DNA from: Bacteroidales bacterium
GTDB taxonomy: Bacteria; Bacteroidota; Bacteroidia; Bacteroidales; F082
DNA: 17,184 bases
Assembly: GCA_900771045.1 (NCBI GenBank)
Contig: CAAGMM010000026.1
Location: 1 to 17,184, forward strand
Reading direction: 5' to 3'
In this document: positions 7,389 to 14,760 of the stretch, piece after piece
How positions within the stretch are numbered: the stretch's first letter is position 1
Layout: the number at the start of each line of letters is the position of its first letter
Program-made: the position numbers and the translations under genes
Notes under the pieces: model-generated
What the model saw: the letters and a program-made list of their open reading frames with translations, nothing else
What the model was told of the DNA's origin: nothing
Database searches by the model: none

Positions 7389-8975
7389 ATGAAAAAGTTA
7401 TTACTTGTCATCTGCGTTGTAGCTACATTCGGCTACGTGAAAGCGCAAAGCGTGCCGGGCACATTGGATACAAGCTTCGGCAACAACGGTACAGTCGTGG
7501 AAAGCGTCTATAACTTCGAGGCTTTGACGACCGGCGAACCTCCAGTGGCAATCCAGTCGGACGGCAAAATCCTGACTGCTACGCACCGCCTTATGTTCAC
7601 CAAGGAACGCGGCCTTCTGTCTGAACTTCTCGTTATGCGCCACAACCCCGACGGAACTATCGATCCTACATACGGCGAAAATGGTTATGCCTTCATCGCA
7701 CCAAGAGATGTCCGCTATTTCTGCTGGAACTGCGAACTCGTTGAAGACGATAATCTGATTCTTGTGGGCTATACCTATGACCCTGAGGAATCAGGCAACC
7801 TCTTTATGACCAAACTCGACAATAACGGCAACGTGGTTACTTCATTCGGTGTGAACGGCTACGTCGTTTATGAGAACAACGGCACGATGAACATCAGAAA
7901 TTCGGTCATGCAGCCCGACGGAAAGATTTTGCTCGTCGGAACATATAACGATAATTTCTGCATCCTGCGTTATCTCCCGAACGGCCAGCTTGACCCGTCA
8001 TTCGCTGACGGCGGCACTTTCGTTCATACCCTGTATTTCGACGGCGGATTCCTTCCGTCTTACGGTGAGTGCATCGACGTCGATGCCGAAGGAAATATCT
8101 ACGCCGGCGGCTGGTATGTCTGGAACGACGGCATCTACCTCAGCCAGTACGACTGCGAAATGCTGTGCTTAGACGGAAACGGCAATATCAACACGTCTTT
8201 CGGCGACAACGGCCTTCTGCAGTTCCCAATCGGCGAAGTCGCTGACTTTATTCTCGGCTTGAAGGTCCTCGATGACGGCAAAATCCTGTTCTTCGGACAT
8301 ACCGAGACGTTCGTCGAAGAAGAAGGACAGGGCGCTATGTACAACATCTACGTTGGTAAAATGTTCCCTGACGGCTCTTTCGACGGCGAGTTCGGCGACA
8401 ACGGCATCTCAATCGAACACTTTGTCGAAGACTTCGCCCACTACGGACGCAAGATGACTGTGGCCGACAACGGACAGGTGTTCGTCGGCGGATACAGATT
8501 CGGCAACACCAAGGATATGATGATTGTCAACTTCCTCCCGGACGGTTCTTTGAACGAGGACTTCGGACATGAAGGCATCTTTATCAACGAAGTCCCGGGA
8601 CATTTCACAGCCGCAACAGATGTTACAATTCAGTCTGACGGCAAACTCGTGTTCGTCGGAAGTCACGAAGATGCTCCTGATTATATCGATTACTACCTCG
8701 GTCGCATCCATACTGACTTTGAGGGCGTAGGCATAAATGAGAACGAGACTGTTAATGTCATCAGCGTTTATCCTAACCCCGCTACGGACGAAGTTCATTT
8801 CGACGGCGTTCAAGACAACTGCGTCGCCAACGTTTATGATATGTCAGGCCGCCTCGTGATGCGCTCGGTCGTGATGAGCGACGGCGTGATGAACGTCTCC
8901 AAACTCGCAGCCGGCAATTATTCCGTGATGCTCGTCAGCGGTGATGAAGTCTTCAAAGCAAGATTTGTAAAATAA
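7389..8975 (+). CDS. Secreted delta-60 repeat protein with type IX secretion sorting domain
   Basis: This 528-residue protein starts with a signal peptide (MKKLLLVICVVATFGYVKA, cleavage before QS). The body holds about seven repeats of the pattern DxSFGxNG ... QxDGKIL/VG (DTSFGNNG, DPTYGENG, VTSFGVNG, DPSFADGG, NTSFGDNG, DGEFGDNG, NEDFGHEG), typical of delta-60 repeats that form a beta-propeller-like fold. The last 75 residues are a Por secretion/T9SS sorting domain: VISVYPNPATDEVHF, VYDMSGRLVM, KLAAGNYSVMLV and a basic end KARFVK. It should be exported by Sec, passed through the T9SS and anchored or released at the surface. I use the ATG at 7389 because the upstream TTG lacks a signal sequence. 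It is a single gene with its own promoter; ligand or function is unknown. Confidence 0.9.
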   Translation: MKKLLLVICVVATFGYVKAQSVPGTLDTSFGNNGTVVESVYNFEALTTGEPPVAIQSDGKILTATHRLMFTKERGLLSELLVMRHNPDGTIDPTYGENGYAFIAPRDVRYFCWNCELVEDDNLILVGYTYDPEESGNLFMTKLDNNGNVVTSFGVNGYVVYENNGTMNIRNSVMQPDGKILLVGTYNDNFCILRYLPNGQLDPSFADGGTFVHTLYFDGGFLPSYGECIDVDAEGNIYAGGWYVWNDGIYLSQYDCEMLCLDGNGNINTSFGDNGLLQFPIGEVADFILGLKVLDDGKILFFGHTETFVEEEGQGAMYNIYVGKMFPDGSFDGEFGDNGISIEHFVEDFAHYGRKMTVADNGQVFVGGYRFGNTKDMMIVNFLPDGSLNEDFGHEGIFINEVPGHFTAATDVTIQSDGKLVFVGSHEDAPDYIDYYLGRIHTDFEGVGINENETVNVISVYPNPATDEVHFDGVQDNCVANVYDMSGRLVMRSVVMSDGVMNVSKLAAGNYSVMLVSGDEVFKARFVK

Positions 8976-8978
8976 ACG

Positions 8979-9119
8979 AAGGTAGGTTCTTCAAATTGCT
9001 CTACAGCGATTTTGAAGAGTTTGTCAGACAGATTGCTGGTTCGAACGAAGAAACAATGTGTGTATTGTAACTGAGTGAAAATCAGCAATCTGTTGAAAAC
9101 GAACTTATAGAATCAACCT
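8979..9119 (+). repeat. MITE-like dispersed repeat, copy A
   Basis: This noncoding element of about 141 bp begins three bases after the stop of the secreted repeat protein. Its ends are imperfect inverted repeats: AAGGTAGGTTCTTCAAATT at the left, and AACTTATAGAATCAACCT at 9102-9119. The first 105 bases match the reverse complement of 12548-12652 at roughly four in five positions by eye, including TTTGTCAGACAGATTGCTG and ATTGTAACTGAGTGAAA. Inside, CAGATTGCTG (9029-9038) pairs perfectly with CAGCAATCTG (9083-9092), enclosing a small hairpin CAATGTGTGTATTG. Confidence 0.75.
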
Positions 9120-9129
9120 GACAAACCCT

Positions 9130-9636
9130 TCATTCTTTTTTCCCATATTCCGCTTCGTCTTCAGCGGCGATGAGCCAGTCAGTGGCATCGTCGTTTTCGT
9201 AGTTGTACTCCATAGGGAAGTCAGCGCCGTTCAGAGCCTCCTCGATAATGGCGACACAGTCATCTAGATGCTTGCGTATGTCAGTCTCCCAAAAACGCAG
9301 AACCGTCCAGCCTTCACATTGCAGCTGCTCCGTCACCGCTTGATCCCGCGCGATGTTCCTCTCTATCTTCTCACGCCAGAAATCATAGTTGCTGTGTATG
9401 CTTTCCCTCTTTTCCTCCCAATTGCGGCCATGCCAAAACTCGCCGTCACAAAACACGGCAATCTTTTTCTTCCTGAAGCAGAAATCGGGATGGCCGACAA
9501 CTCCCCTGAAATGCTTTCTGTAACGAAAACCCTTTGCCCACAAAGCTCGACCCAATATGACCTCTATCGAAGTGCCTTTGCTTTTGTTGGCCTGCATACA
9601 TTTCCGCCGCTGTTTCGGAGATAGTTTGTCGCTCAT
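9130..9636 (-). CDS. vsr: Very short patch repair (Vsr) mismatch endonuclease
   Basis: This 168-residue protein is of the Vsr family, which nicks DNA at T:G mismatches arising from deamination of 5-methylcytosine. Key residues are visible and fall at the same numbers as in E. coli Vsr: E25 (GTSIE), D51 (GHPDF), and F67-W68-H69 in DGEFWHG. SNYDFWREKIERNIARD and GWTVLRFWETDI follow, as in the family. The C-terminal 30 residues are acidic and not family-typical. It is the last gene of the ftsX-uppP-truB operon, 24 bases after the truB stop across a 14-bp tandem duplication. No cytosine methyltransferase is nearby, so the modification it would serve is not in view. Start is the first ATG after truB. 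Confidence 0.88.
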   Translation of the reverse strand: MSDKLSPKQRRKCMQANKSKGTSIEVILGRALWAKGFRYRKHFRGVVGHPDFCFRKKKIAVFCDGEFWHGRNWEEKRESIHSNYDFWREKIERNIARDQAVTEQLQCEGWTVLRFWETDIRKHLDDCVAIIEEALNGADFPMEYNYENDDATDWLIAAEDEAEYGKKE

Positions 9637-9664
9637 TGTGATTGCGTCAGTGTGATTGCGTCAG
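9637..9664. repeat. Perfect 14-bp tandem duplication between truB and vsr
   Basis: TGTGATTGCGTCAG occurs twice head to tail (9637-9650, 9651-9664). It covers the truB stop and the vsr leader, so it lengthens the gap between the two genes without altering either frame upstream of the stop. Confidence 0.85.
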
Positions 9665-10425
9665 TCTTTTTGCGCTTTAGAATACTTTTTTTGTTTATAT
9701 GGCTCTCTTTCTGATTGATTTTCAGGTGCTTCATCGTGACCTTCCGCAATGATGGCCTCACGCAGGCTGTCCAAACTCCATGCGTTTCTGACATCAAAGT
9801 CGCCGATTCTCGTCCTGCGTAACGCCACGAGACAAGCCCCATTGCCGAGTGCTTTCCCGAAGTCGTCGGCAAGCGAGCGGATATAGGTGCCTTTGCTGCA
9901 CACGACTTCAAAGTCCAAATCGGGAAAATGCGTCGTGTCGATTTTGAAGTCATCAATGCGGACGAGCCTTTCCTTCATCTCAATTTCTTTGTCGGAGCGG
10001 GCGTAGTCGAATGCACGTTTCCCATTGATTTTTATGGCGGAGAACTTCGGCGGCCTCTGCATTATCTCGCCGATGAACTTCTTTCGCGCTTCGTCAATCA
10101 TCTCTTTCGTGATGCCGTCCGTCGGGAAAAAGGCGTTCGGAAGGCTTTCGAGGTCGAATGTCGGCGTAGTCTGTCCGAGCCGTATCGTGCCGGTATAGGT
10201 CTTCATCTGCGCCTGAAACTCGTCAATTTTCTTCGTCATTTTGCCTGTGCAGATGATGAGCAGCCCCGATGCGAGAGGGTCAAGCGTGCCGGCGTGTCCC
10301 ACTTTGAGCTTCTTCAGCCCGTGAAAACGCTTTATCAAAGCCCTTACGAGGTTGACGGCATCAAACGACGTCCAGTCAATGGGTTTGTCTATCAGAAAGA
10401 CTTCACCTTCTTCAAAATGAAACAT
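9661..10425 (-). CDS. truB: tRNA pseudouridine-55 synthase TruB
   Basis: This 254-residue enzyme makes the universal pseudouridine 55 of the tRNA T-loop. The catalytic block KVGHAGTLDPLASGLL gives D49 as the nucleophilic aspartate. Upstream is LIDKPIDWTSFDAV, and downstream YTGTIRLGQTTPTFD, PPKFSAIKINGKRAFDYAR and SKGTYIRSLADDFG, all standard TruB motifs. The C-terminus is short and lysine-rich with no added PUA domain, as is common in this phylum. It follows uppP by 21 bases and precedes vsr on the same strand. Start ATG 10425 immediately precedes the conserved N-terminus. Confidence 0.95.
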   Translation of the reverse strand: MFHFEEGEVFLIDKPIDWTSFDAVNLVRALIKRFHGLKKLKVGHAGTLDPLASGLLIICTGKMTKKIDEFQAQMKTYTGTIRLGQTTPTFDLESLPNAFFPTDGITKEMIDEARKKFIGEIMQRPPKFSAIKINGKRAFDYARSDKEIEMKERLVRIDDFKIDTTHFPDLDFEVVCSKGTYIRSLADDFGKALGNGACLVALRRTRIGDFDVRNAWSLDSLREAIIAEGHDEAPENQSEREPYKQKKYSKAQKD

Positions 10426-10446
10426 AAGTCATTGACTTTTAATGAT

Positions 10447-11286
10447 TTAAAACAAATATGGAAGCACTATCGACATAATTCCAATCACTGCGCAGTAGAT
10501 GCCGAACCAGATGAGTTTGCCTTTTTTTACGAGGTTTATCATCAGTTTGCAGGCGAAACAGCCGCTTACGAAGGCTGCGAGGAACCCGACGATGAGTGCG
10601 GATGTCGGTGTGGAGACGGTTTCCGCAACGGCTTCGGCACTTGGAAAGATAAGGTCTTTCGCGTCAAGAACAGCTTGTCCGAGAATTGGCGGAATGACCA
10701 TCAGAAATGAGAACTGTGCGAGTTTTTCTTTTTTGTTTCCGAGGAGAAGTCCGGTGGCGATGGTGCTGCCCGAGCGCGAGAGTCCTGGGAAGACGGCCAC
10801 AGCTTGCGCCAAACCTATCACGAAAGCGTGCAGAGGGCTTATGTTCTCTTTGACGCGCGGTTTCGCAATATACGAAAAAATAAGAAGTAACGCCGTGACA
10901 ATCAAGCATATACCAACGACAAGAAGTCCGTTTCCGCACGATGCGGCTATCTTGTCATAATTAAAAACCGATTCAATGTAGTCGTTGAGGCACAACCCGA
11001 CGATGCCGACGGGAATCATCGAAATGATGATGTTGACGATGTATTTTGTCCCTTCGTTCCATTTGAATTTGAAGAAGTCGGTGAACAGCCACACGATTTC
11101 CTTCCACAAAATCAGGCAGGTGCTGAGGACGGTCGCCACGTGGACCATTATCTCAAAGTCCATCGCGCCTTCGCCGTCAATGCCGAAGAGATATTGTCCT
11201 ATCGTGAGATGCCCGCTGCTGCTGACGGGAAGATATTCGGTCAGTCCTTGGACGATGCCGAGAATTAAGGCTTGAAACCAGGTCAT
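10447..11286 (-). CDS. uppP: Undecaprenyl-diphosphatase UppP/BacA
   Basis: This 279-residue polytopic inner-membrane phosphatase recycles undecaprenyl pyrophosphate to the monophosphate lipid carrier used for peptidoglycan and O-antigen building. Signature motifs are IVQGLTEYLPVSSSGHL at residues about 11-27 and FPGLSRSGSTIATGLLLG at about 165-182, which together form the active site. Length and helix pattern are typical. It lies ten bases after the DUF3098 gene and 21 bases before truB. Some bacitracin tolerance follows from family knowledge. Confidence 0.95.
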   Translation of the reverse strand: MTWFQALILGIVQGLTEYLPVSSSGHLTIGQYLFGIDGEGAMDFEIMVHVATVLSTCLILWKEIVWLFTDFFKFKWNEGTKYIVNIIISMIPVGIVGLCLNDYIESVFNYDKIAASCGNGLLVVGICLIVTALLLIFSYIAKPRVKENISPLHAFVIGLAQAVAVFPGLSRSGSTIATGLLLGNKKEKLAQFSFLMVIPPILGQAVLDAKDLIFPSAEAVAETVSTPTSALIVGFLAAFVSGCFACKLMINLVKKGKLIWFGIYCAVIGIMSIVLPYLF

Positions 11287-11296
11287 TTTTCAGAAA

Positions 11297-11551
11297 TCAT
11301 TGTTTGTCGTTCTTCTTCATTATGGCGTAAATCTGGATGCCGAAGCCGATGAGGACGAGGATAGGGGCGACGGTTATCCGTCTCGCGCTGAAGATGTCGG
11401 GATTGAATTCGTTGGGGTTGCTGCTGCCTCCGCCTATCATCAGCAGGAAGCCGACGAGGAGGAAGAGCATTCCGATGATGACCCACTTGTAGTTGTCGCG
11501 GCCGAAAGGCATCTGTTTGTCGTTTTTGTCGTTTCTGTTGTTTTTTTCCAT
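11297..11551 (-). CDS. DUF3098 family two-helix membrane protein
   Basis: This 84-residue protein has two membrane segments, WVIIGMLFLLVGFLLMIGGG and ITVAPILVLIGFGIQIYAIM, separated by SSNPNEFNPDIFSARR. The sequence DNYKWVIIG, the NPNEFNPDIFSxRRIT loop and the C-terminal IMKK match DUF3098, a small family largely confined to Bacteroidota and regularly found between ftsX and uppP. Function is unknown; position suggests a link to division or envelope synthesis. It is 15 bases after ftsX and 10 before uppP. Confidence 0.88.
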   Translation of the reverse strand: MEKNNRNDKNDKQMPFGRDNYKWVIIGMLFLLVGFLLMIGGGSSNPNEFNPDIFSARRITVAPILVLIGFGIQIYAIMKKNDKQ

Positions 11552-11566
11552 ATTTCGTGATTTTTA

Positions 11567-12448
11567 TTATGCGTAAAGTTCGTCGAGGTCGGTGTCAATA
11601 TATCTGTTTACTGAGAGGAAGGCGCATGTCGATGTTATAGCGCATCCTCCGATGAGTATTCCGGCGTAGAGCCAGAAGAGGCTTGCCGTGTCGCTCAAAT
11701 CTTTAAGGTTTGGAATGCGGTGAAAGACGATAAGCAAGGCTATTGTAATGATAATCAATGCGATACAAGAGCCGACGAGGCCTTGTGTAAAGAACGATTT
11801 CACGAAAGGCTTTCTTACGAAGCTGCGTGTCGCCCCGACGAGAAGCATAGTGCGTACGGCGAAGCGTTTGGCATAAATCGAGAGGCGTATGGTATGGCTC
11901 AGGAGAATTATCGCGATGGCGAAGAAGATGACGCACAAAACGGCCATCATATCGATAATCCTGTTGATGTTGTGGTTGACCGATTCGACGAGTTCGCGCT
12001 GATAATGAACCTCTCCGACGCCGCCTCTGTCTTTCGCCCATTTCTCGATGACCGCGAGGCTGTCGCTGTTGGCGTATTCCGATTCGAATTTGACTTCAAG
12101 CGAAGGCAGAAGGGGATTCTCGACGTCGCCCAACCACTGGGTGAAGTCTTCGCCGAGCGACTCGTTGAGCCTCCGCGTCGCCTCATCCTGAGTGACGTAT
12201 TCAACACTTCTAACGAAATCGCGCTCCTCAAGATACGATTTCACCCTTAAAATCTGGGCCTCGGTGGCGTTTTTCCTGAAGACAATCTCAAAACTGATAT
12301 TCTCCTTGATGTATTCCGCCAAATTGTTCGCAAACATCGACACCGACACAAACGCACCCGTCATGAGAAGCACTAAAACGATGCTCGTCAGCGAAACGAT
12401 GTACGATCCCGTGAGACGCCTGCTTGTATGTCCGTTTTTTAATCTCAT
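11567..12448 (-). CDS. ftsX: Cell division permease-like protein FtsX
   Basis: This 293-residue protein has the FtsX layout: one membrane segment at residues about 17-40 (IVSLTSIVLVLLMTGAFVSV), a periplasmic domain (NNLAEYIKENISFEIVF, ATEAQILRVKSYLEERDFV, YVTQDEATRRL), then three further segments (MAVLCVIFFAIAIILLSHTI and two C-terminal ones). With FtsE it forms an ABC-type complex that activates peptidoglycan hydrolases at the septum. I start at ATG 12448; the longer GTG frame from 12472 would translate the inverted repeat of the inserted element. The cytoplasmic N-terminus is therefore only about 16 residues. It heads the operon DUF3098-uppP-truB-vsr. No ftsE is in the window, which is common in this phylum. 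Confidence 0.9.
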   Translation of the reverse strand: MRLKNGHTSRRLTGSYIVSLTSIVLVLLMTGAFVSVSMFANNLAEYIKENISFEIVFRKNATEAQILRVKSYLEERDFVRSVEYVTQDEATRRLNESLGEDFTQWLGDVENPLLPSLEVKFESEYANSDSLAVIEKWAKDRGGVGEVHYQRELVESVNHNINRIIDMMAVLCVIFFAIAIILLSHTIRLSIYAKRFAVRTMLLVGATRSFVRKPFVKSFFTQGLVGSCIALIIITIALLIVFHRIPNLKDLSDTASLFWLYAGILIGGCAITSTCAFLSVNRYIDTDLDELYA

Positions 12449-12654
12449 TAAGGTGGGTTCTATAAATTCCACGATTTTTAAAAATTTTTTCTTGAGGCTG
12501 TTCTAAAATCTTTTGCGTGCTTTTAGAATTTTTGTCGCCATCTTGTCGACTTTCACTCAGTTACAATGCTCGCATTGCGCCTTCGTTCAAATCAGCAATC
12601 TGTCTGACAAAATATTCAAAATCACTGCAAAGCAATTTATAGAACCCACCTTAA
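12448..12654 (-). mobile_element. MITE-like element, copy B, inserted in the ftsX leader
   Basis: This 207-bp noncoding element has perfect 21-bp terminal inverted repeats. The inner 19 bases are AAGGTGGGTTCTATAAATT at 12450-12468 and the exact reverse complement at 12634-12652, extended on both sides by TTAA ends. The first 105 bases (read on the minus strand from 12652) match copy A at 8979-9119, then the copies diverge until the terminal repeat. It contains the small palindrome CAATGCTCGCATTG (12564-12577) and no transposase. It lies between the ftsX promoter and ATG. The orientation is given so that the shared core reads 5' to 3'. Confidence 0.8.
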
Positions 12655-12667
12655 AAAAATATTCTTG

Positions 12668-12675
12668 CAAAGATA
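12668..12675 (-). promoter_or_regulatory. -7 element (TATCTTTG) for the ftsX operon
   Basis: On the minus strand TATCTTTG fits TAnnTTTG. It lies 219 bases from the ftsX ATG, while every other promoter in the window is 7-47 bases from its gene. Only 13 bases separate it from the inserted element, so the native leader was short. Confidence 0.65.
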
Positions 12676-12687
12676 ATGATTTTTTTT

Positions 12688-12695
12688 TAATTTTG
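12688..12695 (+). promoter_or_regulatory. -7 element (TAATTTTG) for cvpA
   Basis: TAATTTTG fits TAnnTTTG and lies 24 bases upstream of ATG 12720. It is divergent from the ftsX promoter, with their -7 elements only 12 bases apart. Confidence 0.65.
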
Positions 12696-12719
12696 CTTTC
12701 CAATTGTAATATTTTAGAT

Positions 12720-13259
12720 ATGAATTATCTCGACATTATTATCGGAATTATTTTGATTCTCTTTCTCGTTTCGGGCGTGAAGGACGGGCTTTTCGGAGGG
12801 ATGTTTTCGCTTGTGGCCATTGTCGCCGGCGTTTATGGCGCGATGTTTCTCAGCGACGTCACCGCCGATTTTTTCGCCGACCGCATCGGTATGAAGCACG
12901 AATATCTCGCAATAATCAGCTTTTTGTTGATATTCCTCATTATTTTAATTCTCGTGAGGCTTCTCGGGCAACTTTTAGAAAAATTTTTTGAGAAGATAAA
13001 ACTCGGTTTCGTTGATAAGATAGGCGGTGCGGTGTTCGGTGTCTGCAAGGGTTTTTTCCTCCTCAGCCTGCTGATCCTTGTACTCAACTTTTTCTGCCTT
13101 ACAGATATTATCCCAAAGGAAACACGCTGTAAATCATTATTTTATCCAACGACAGAACGCATTGCTAATTATCTTTACGAGAATCACGGCGTCGCTCGAA
13201 AAGCCGTCAAAAGCAGTTTGAAGAGTTTCAAAAATGATTCGGTAGATTATGCCGAGTAG
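12720..13259 (+). CDS. CvpA family membrane protein
   Basis: This 179-residue protein has four membrane segments and matches the CvpA (colicin V production) family. Its N-terminus MNYLDIIIGIILILFLVSGV is followed by KDGLFGGMFSLVAIVAGVYG, then FLLIFLIILILVRLLGQLLEK and the GFVDKIGGAVFGVCKGFFLLSLLIL block. Family members are linked to envelope stability and bile/stress resistance in some enterics; a specific role here is not shown. The longer frame from 12513 would translate the repeat element and promoter, so I start at ATG 12720 right after the promoter. It converges with kdsA with six bases between the stops. Confidence 0.88.
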   Translation: MNYLDIIIGIILILFLVSGVKDGLFGGMFSLVAIVAGVYGAMFLSDVTADFFADRIGMKHEYLAIISFLLIFLIILILVRLLGQLLEKFFEKIKLGFVDKIGGAVFGVCKGFFLLSLLILVLNFFCLTDIIPKETRCKSLFYPTTERIANYLYENHGVARKAVKSSLKSFKNDSVDYAE

Positions 13260-13265
13260 GATTTG

Positions 13266-14087
13266 TCAATCTGCGACAGCTTCCTTAATCCTGACCAACT
13301 GTTTCAACAGTGTTTCAACTAAGTCGAGGCGGAGCATATTGGCGCCGTCGGATTTGGCGTTTTGCGGTTCGGGATGCGTCTCCATAAAGATGCCGTCGGC
13401 TCCGACGGCGATGGCGGCTTTGGATATAAGCCCTATCAGCTCCGGTTTGCCACCCGTCACGCCGCAGGTCTGGTTCGGCTGCTGAAGCGAATGCGTCACG
13501 TCCATAACGACCGGCACGCCGCAGTTCTTCATATCGTAGATGTTGCGATAATCAACAACAAGATCTTGATAACCAAAGAAATTGCCTCTGTCAGTGAGCA
13601 TCACCTTGTCATTTCCCGATTGTGTGACTTTCTCCACGGCGAACTTCATCGACGCTCCCGAAAGAAACTGGCCTTTCTTTATATTGATGATTTTTCCCGT
13701 TTTCGCCGCCGCGATGAGCAAGTCCGTCTGTCGGCACAAAAACGCCGGAATCTGAAGAATATCAACGTATTCGGCTGCCATAGCCGCTTCTTCGGCGGTA
13801 TGAATGTCGGTGACGACCGGGATGTCGAATCTTCTTCCCACGTCTTGAAGAATACGCAGCGCCTTTTCGTCTCCGATGCCGGTAAACGAGTCAAGACGGG
13901 AGCGGTTCGCCTTCTTATAGGAACCCTTGAAAACGTACGGAATATCAAGTTTATCAGTTATTTCCTTCAGATGTTCCGCAATCTGATATGGGTTTGTGTC
14001 GTTTTCAATGACGCAAGGCCCGGCGAGAAGGAAGAACCTGTCCTTCCTCATCTCTTTCAAAAAGTCGTATCTGTTTATGTCGAACAT
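13266..14087 (-). CDS. kdsA: 3-deoxy-8-phosphooctulonate synthase KdsA, metal-dependent type
   Basis: This 273-residue aldolase condenses phosphoenolpyruvate with arabinose 5-phosphate to give KDO 8-phosphate, the first committed step to the KDO of LPS inner core. Motifs are FFLLAGPCVIEND, VFKGSYKKANRSR, VVTDIHTAEEA, NIKKGQFLSG, LTDRGNFFGYQDLVVDYRN and GADGIFMETHPEP. The metal-binding set Cys25, His199 (DVTHSLQQP), Glu236 and Asp247 is complete, so this is the metal-dependent class, as opposed to the E. coli type with Asn at the first site. Four bases separate it from the DUF799 gene, so it is the last gene of the lipoprotein operon. Its stop faces cvpA six bases away. Confidence 0.95.
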   Translation of the reverse strand: MFDINRYDFLKEMRKDRFFLLAGPCVIENDTNPYQIAEHLKEITDKLDIPYVFKGSYKKANRSRLDSFTGIGDEKALRILQDVGRRFDIPVVTDIHTAEEAAMAAEYVDILQIPAFLCRQTDLLIAAAKTGKIINIKKGQFLSGASMKFAVEKVTQSGNDKVMLTDRGNFFGYQDLVVDYRNIYDMKNCGVPVVMDVTHSLQQPNQTCGVTGGKPELIGLISKAAIAVGADGIFMETHPEPQNAKSDGANMLRLDLVETLLKQLVRIKEAVAD

Positions 14088-14091
14088 GAGA

Positions 14092-14760
14092 TTATTTTAC
14101 TCTTGCACTTATATTAGGTTCGCCAGTTGCGATTTCGCCATCATTTTGATAATCAATGCGATACTTGCCTGACGGCAAATCGTCGAAGACAAAATAATTG
14201 CATTTGCGTGCGGCTTCGATGTGTTTCGTCGTCGCCGTATTTATTGCTGTCGCGGCGATATTTACGAGTGCTCCCAAAACTCCTCCGCCTGACGACGAGA
14301 CAGACGTGTCAAGAAAAAGGTTGCATTTCCTTTCAAACAAAATCTCGTTGCTTTTCGTCGATTTTATCACGTAATGAATATCCGTATTGATGCCGAAACC
14401 GTTTTTCTCCCATTTGTCGATTACGGTGAAGATAACCGCGTCGGCTCCGAAAACGTTACCGAACTGGTTTAATTCGCCTTCAAAAAACATTTCCGTGTCG
14501 TAGCCGCTTTCCGATTTGAGGAAATCGGCGGCGAGAGTGGGTGAGACGACATAATAGCCTTTCTCGATAAGGACGGTGTTCATTGATGTGTAGAAAGCCT
14601 CTTTTGCCTCTACATTCGTCGTGCGGTTGATTGGCGGCATCACGAGTAGGACGGCGGGTTTTTCAGAATACATCTTCGGATAACGCTGGCTGCGTGTCAT
14701 CGGCGTGGCGCAAGACGTGAAAACGACCGCTAAAGTAATGATATACAATAACTTTCTCAT
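14092..14760 (-). CDS. DUF799 family lipoprotein (GNA1162-like)
   Basis: This 222-residue lipoprotein has lipobox VVFTSC (C17). The mature domain matches the DUF799/GNA1162 family: PAVLLVMPPINRTTNVEAKEAFYTSM, EKGYYVVSPTLAADFLKSES, FGADAVIFTVIDKWEK and a C-terminal glycine/alanine-rich hydrophobic stretch (GGGVLGALVNIAATAINTAT). GNA1162 of Neisseria is a surface lipoprotein with a TolB-N-like fold. Its ATG overlaps the stop of the DUF4810 gene by four bases, and kdsA follows by four. Family knowledge places DUF799, DUF4810 and CsgG-like genes together in many Gram-negative genomes, so the three probably form one outer-membrane complex of unresolved role. Confidence 0.88.
   Translation of the reverse strand: MRKLLYIITLAVVFTSCATPMTRSQRYPKMYSEKPAVLLVMPPINRTTNVEAKEAFYTSMNTVLIEKGYYVVSPTLAADFLKSESGYDTEMFFEGELNQFGNVFGADAVIFTVIDKWEKNGFGINTDIHYVIKSTKSNEILFERKCNLFLDTSVSSSGGGVLGALVNIAATAINTATTKHIEAARKCNYFVFDDLPSGKYRIDYQNDGEIATGEPNISARVK

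Noticed and set aside
12449..12472. Longer ftsX start (GTG at 12472)
   Set aside because: The extra eight codons translate the inverted repeat of the inserted element; the ATG at 12448 begins the plausible native protein.
12513..12719. N-terminal extension of cvpA to 12513
   Set aside because: It would translate the repeat element and both promoters; the family N-terminus begins at ATG 12720.
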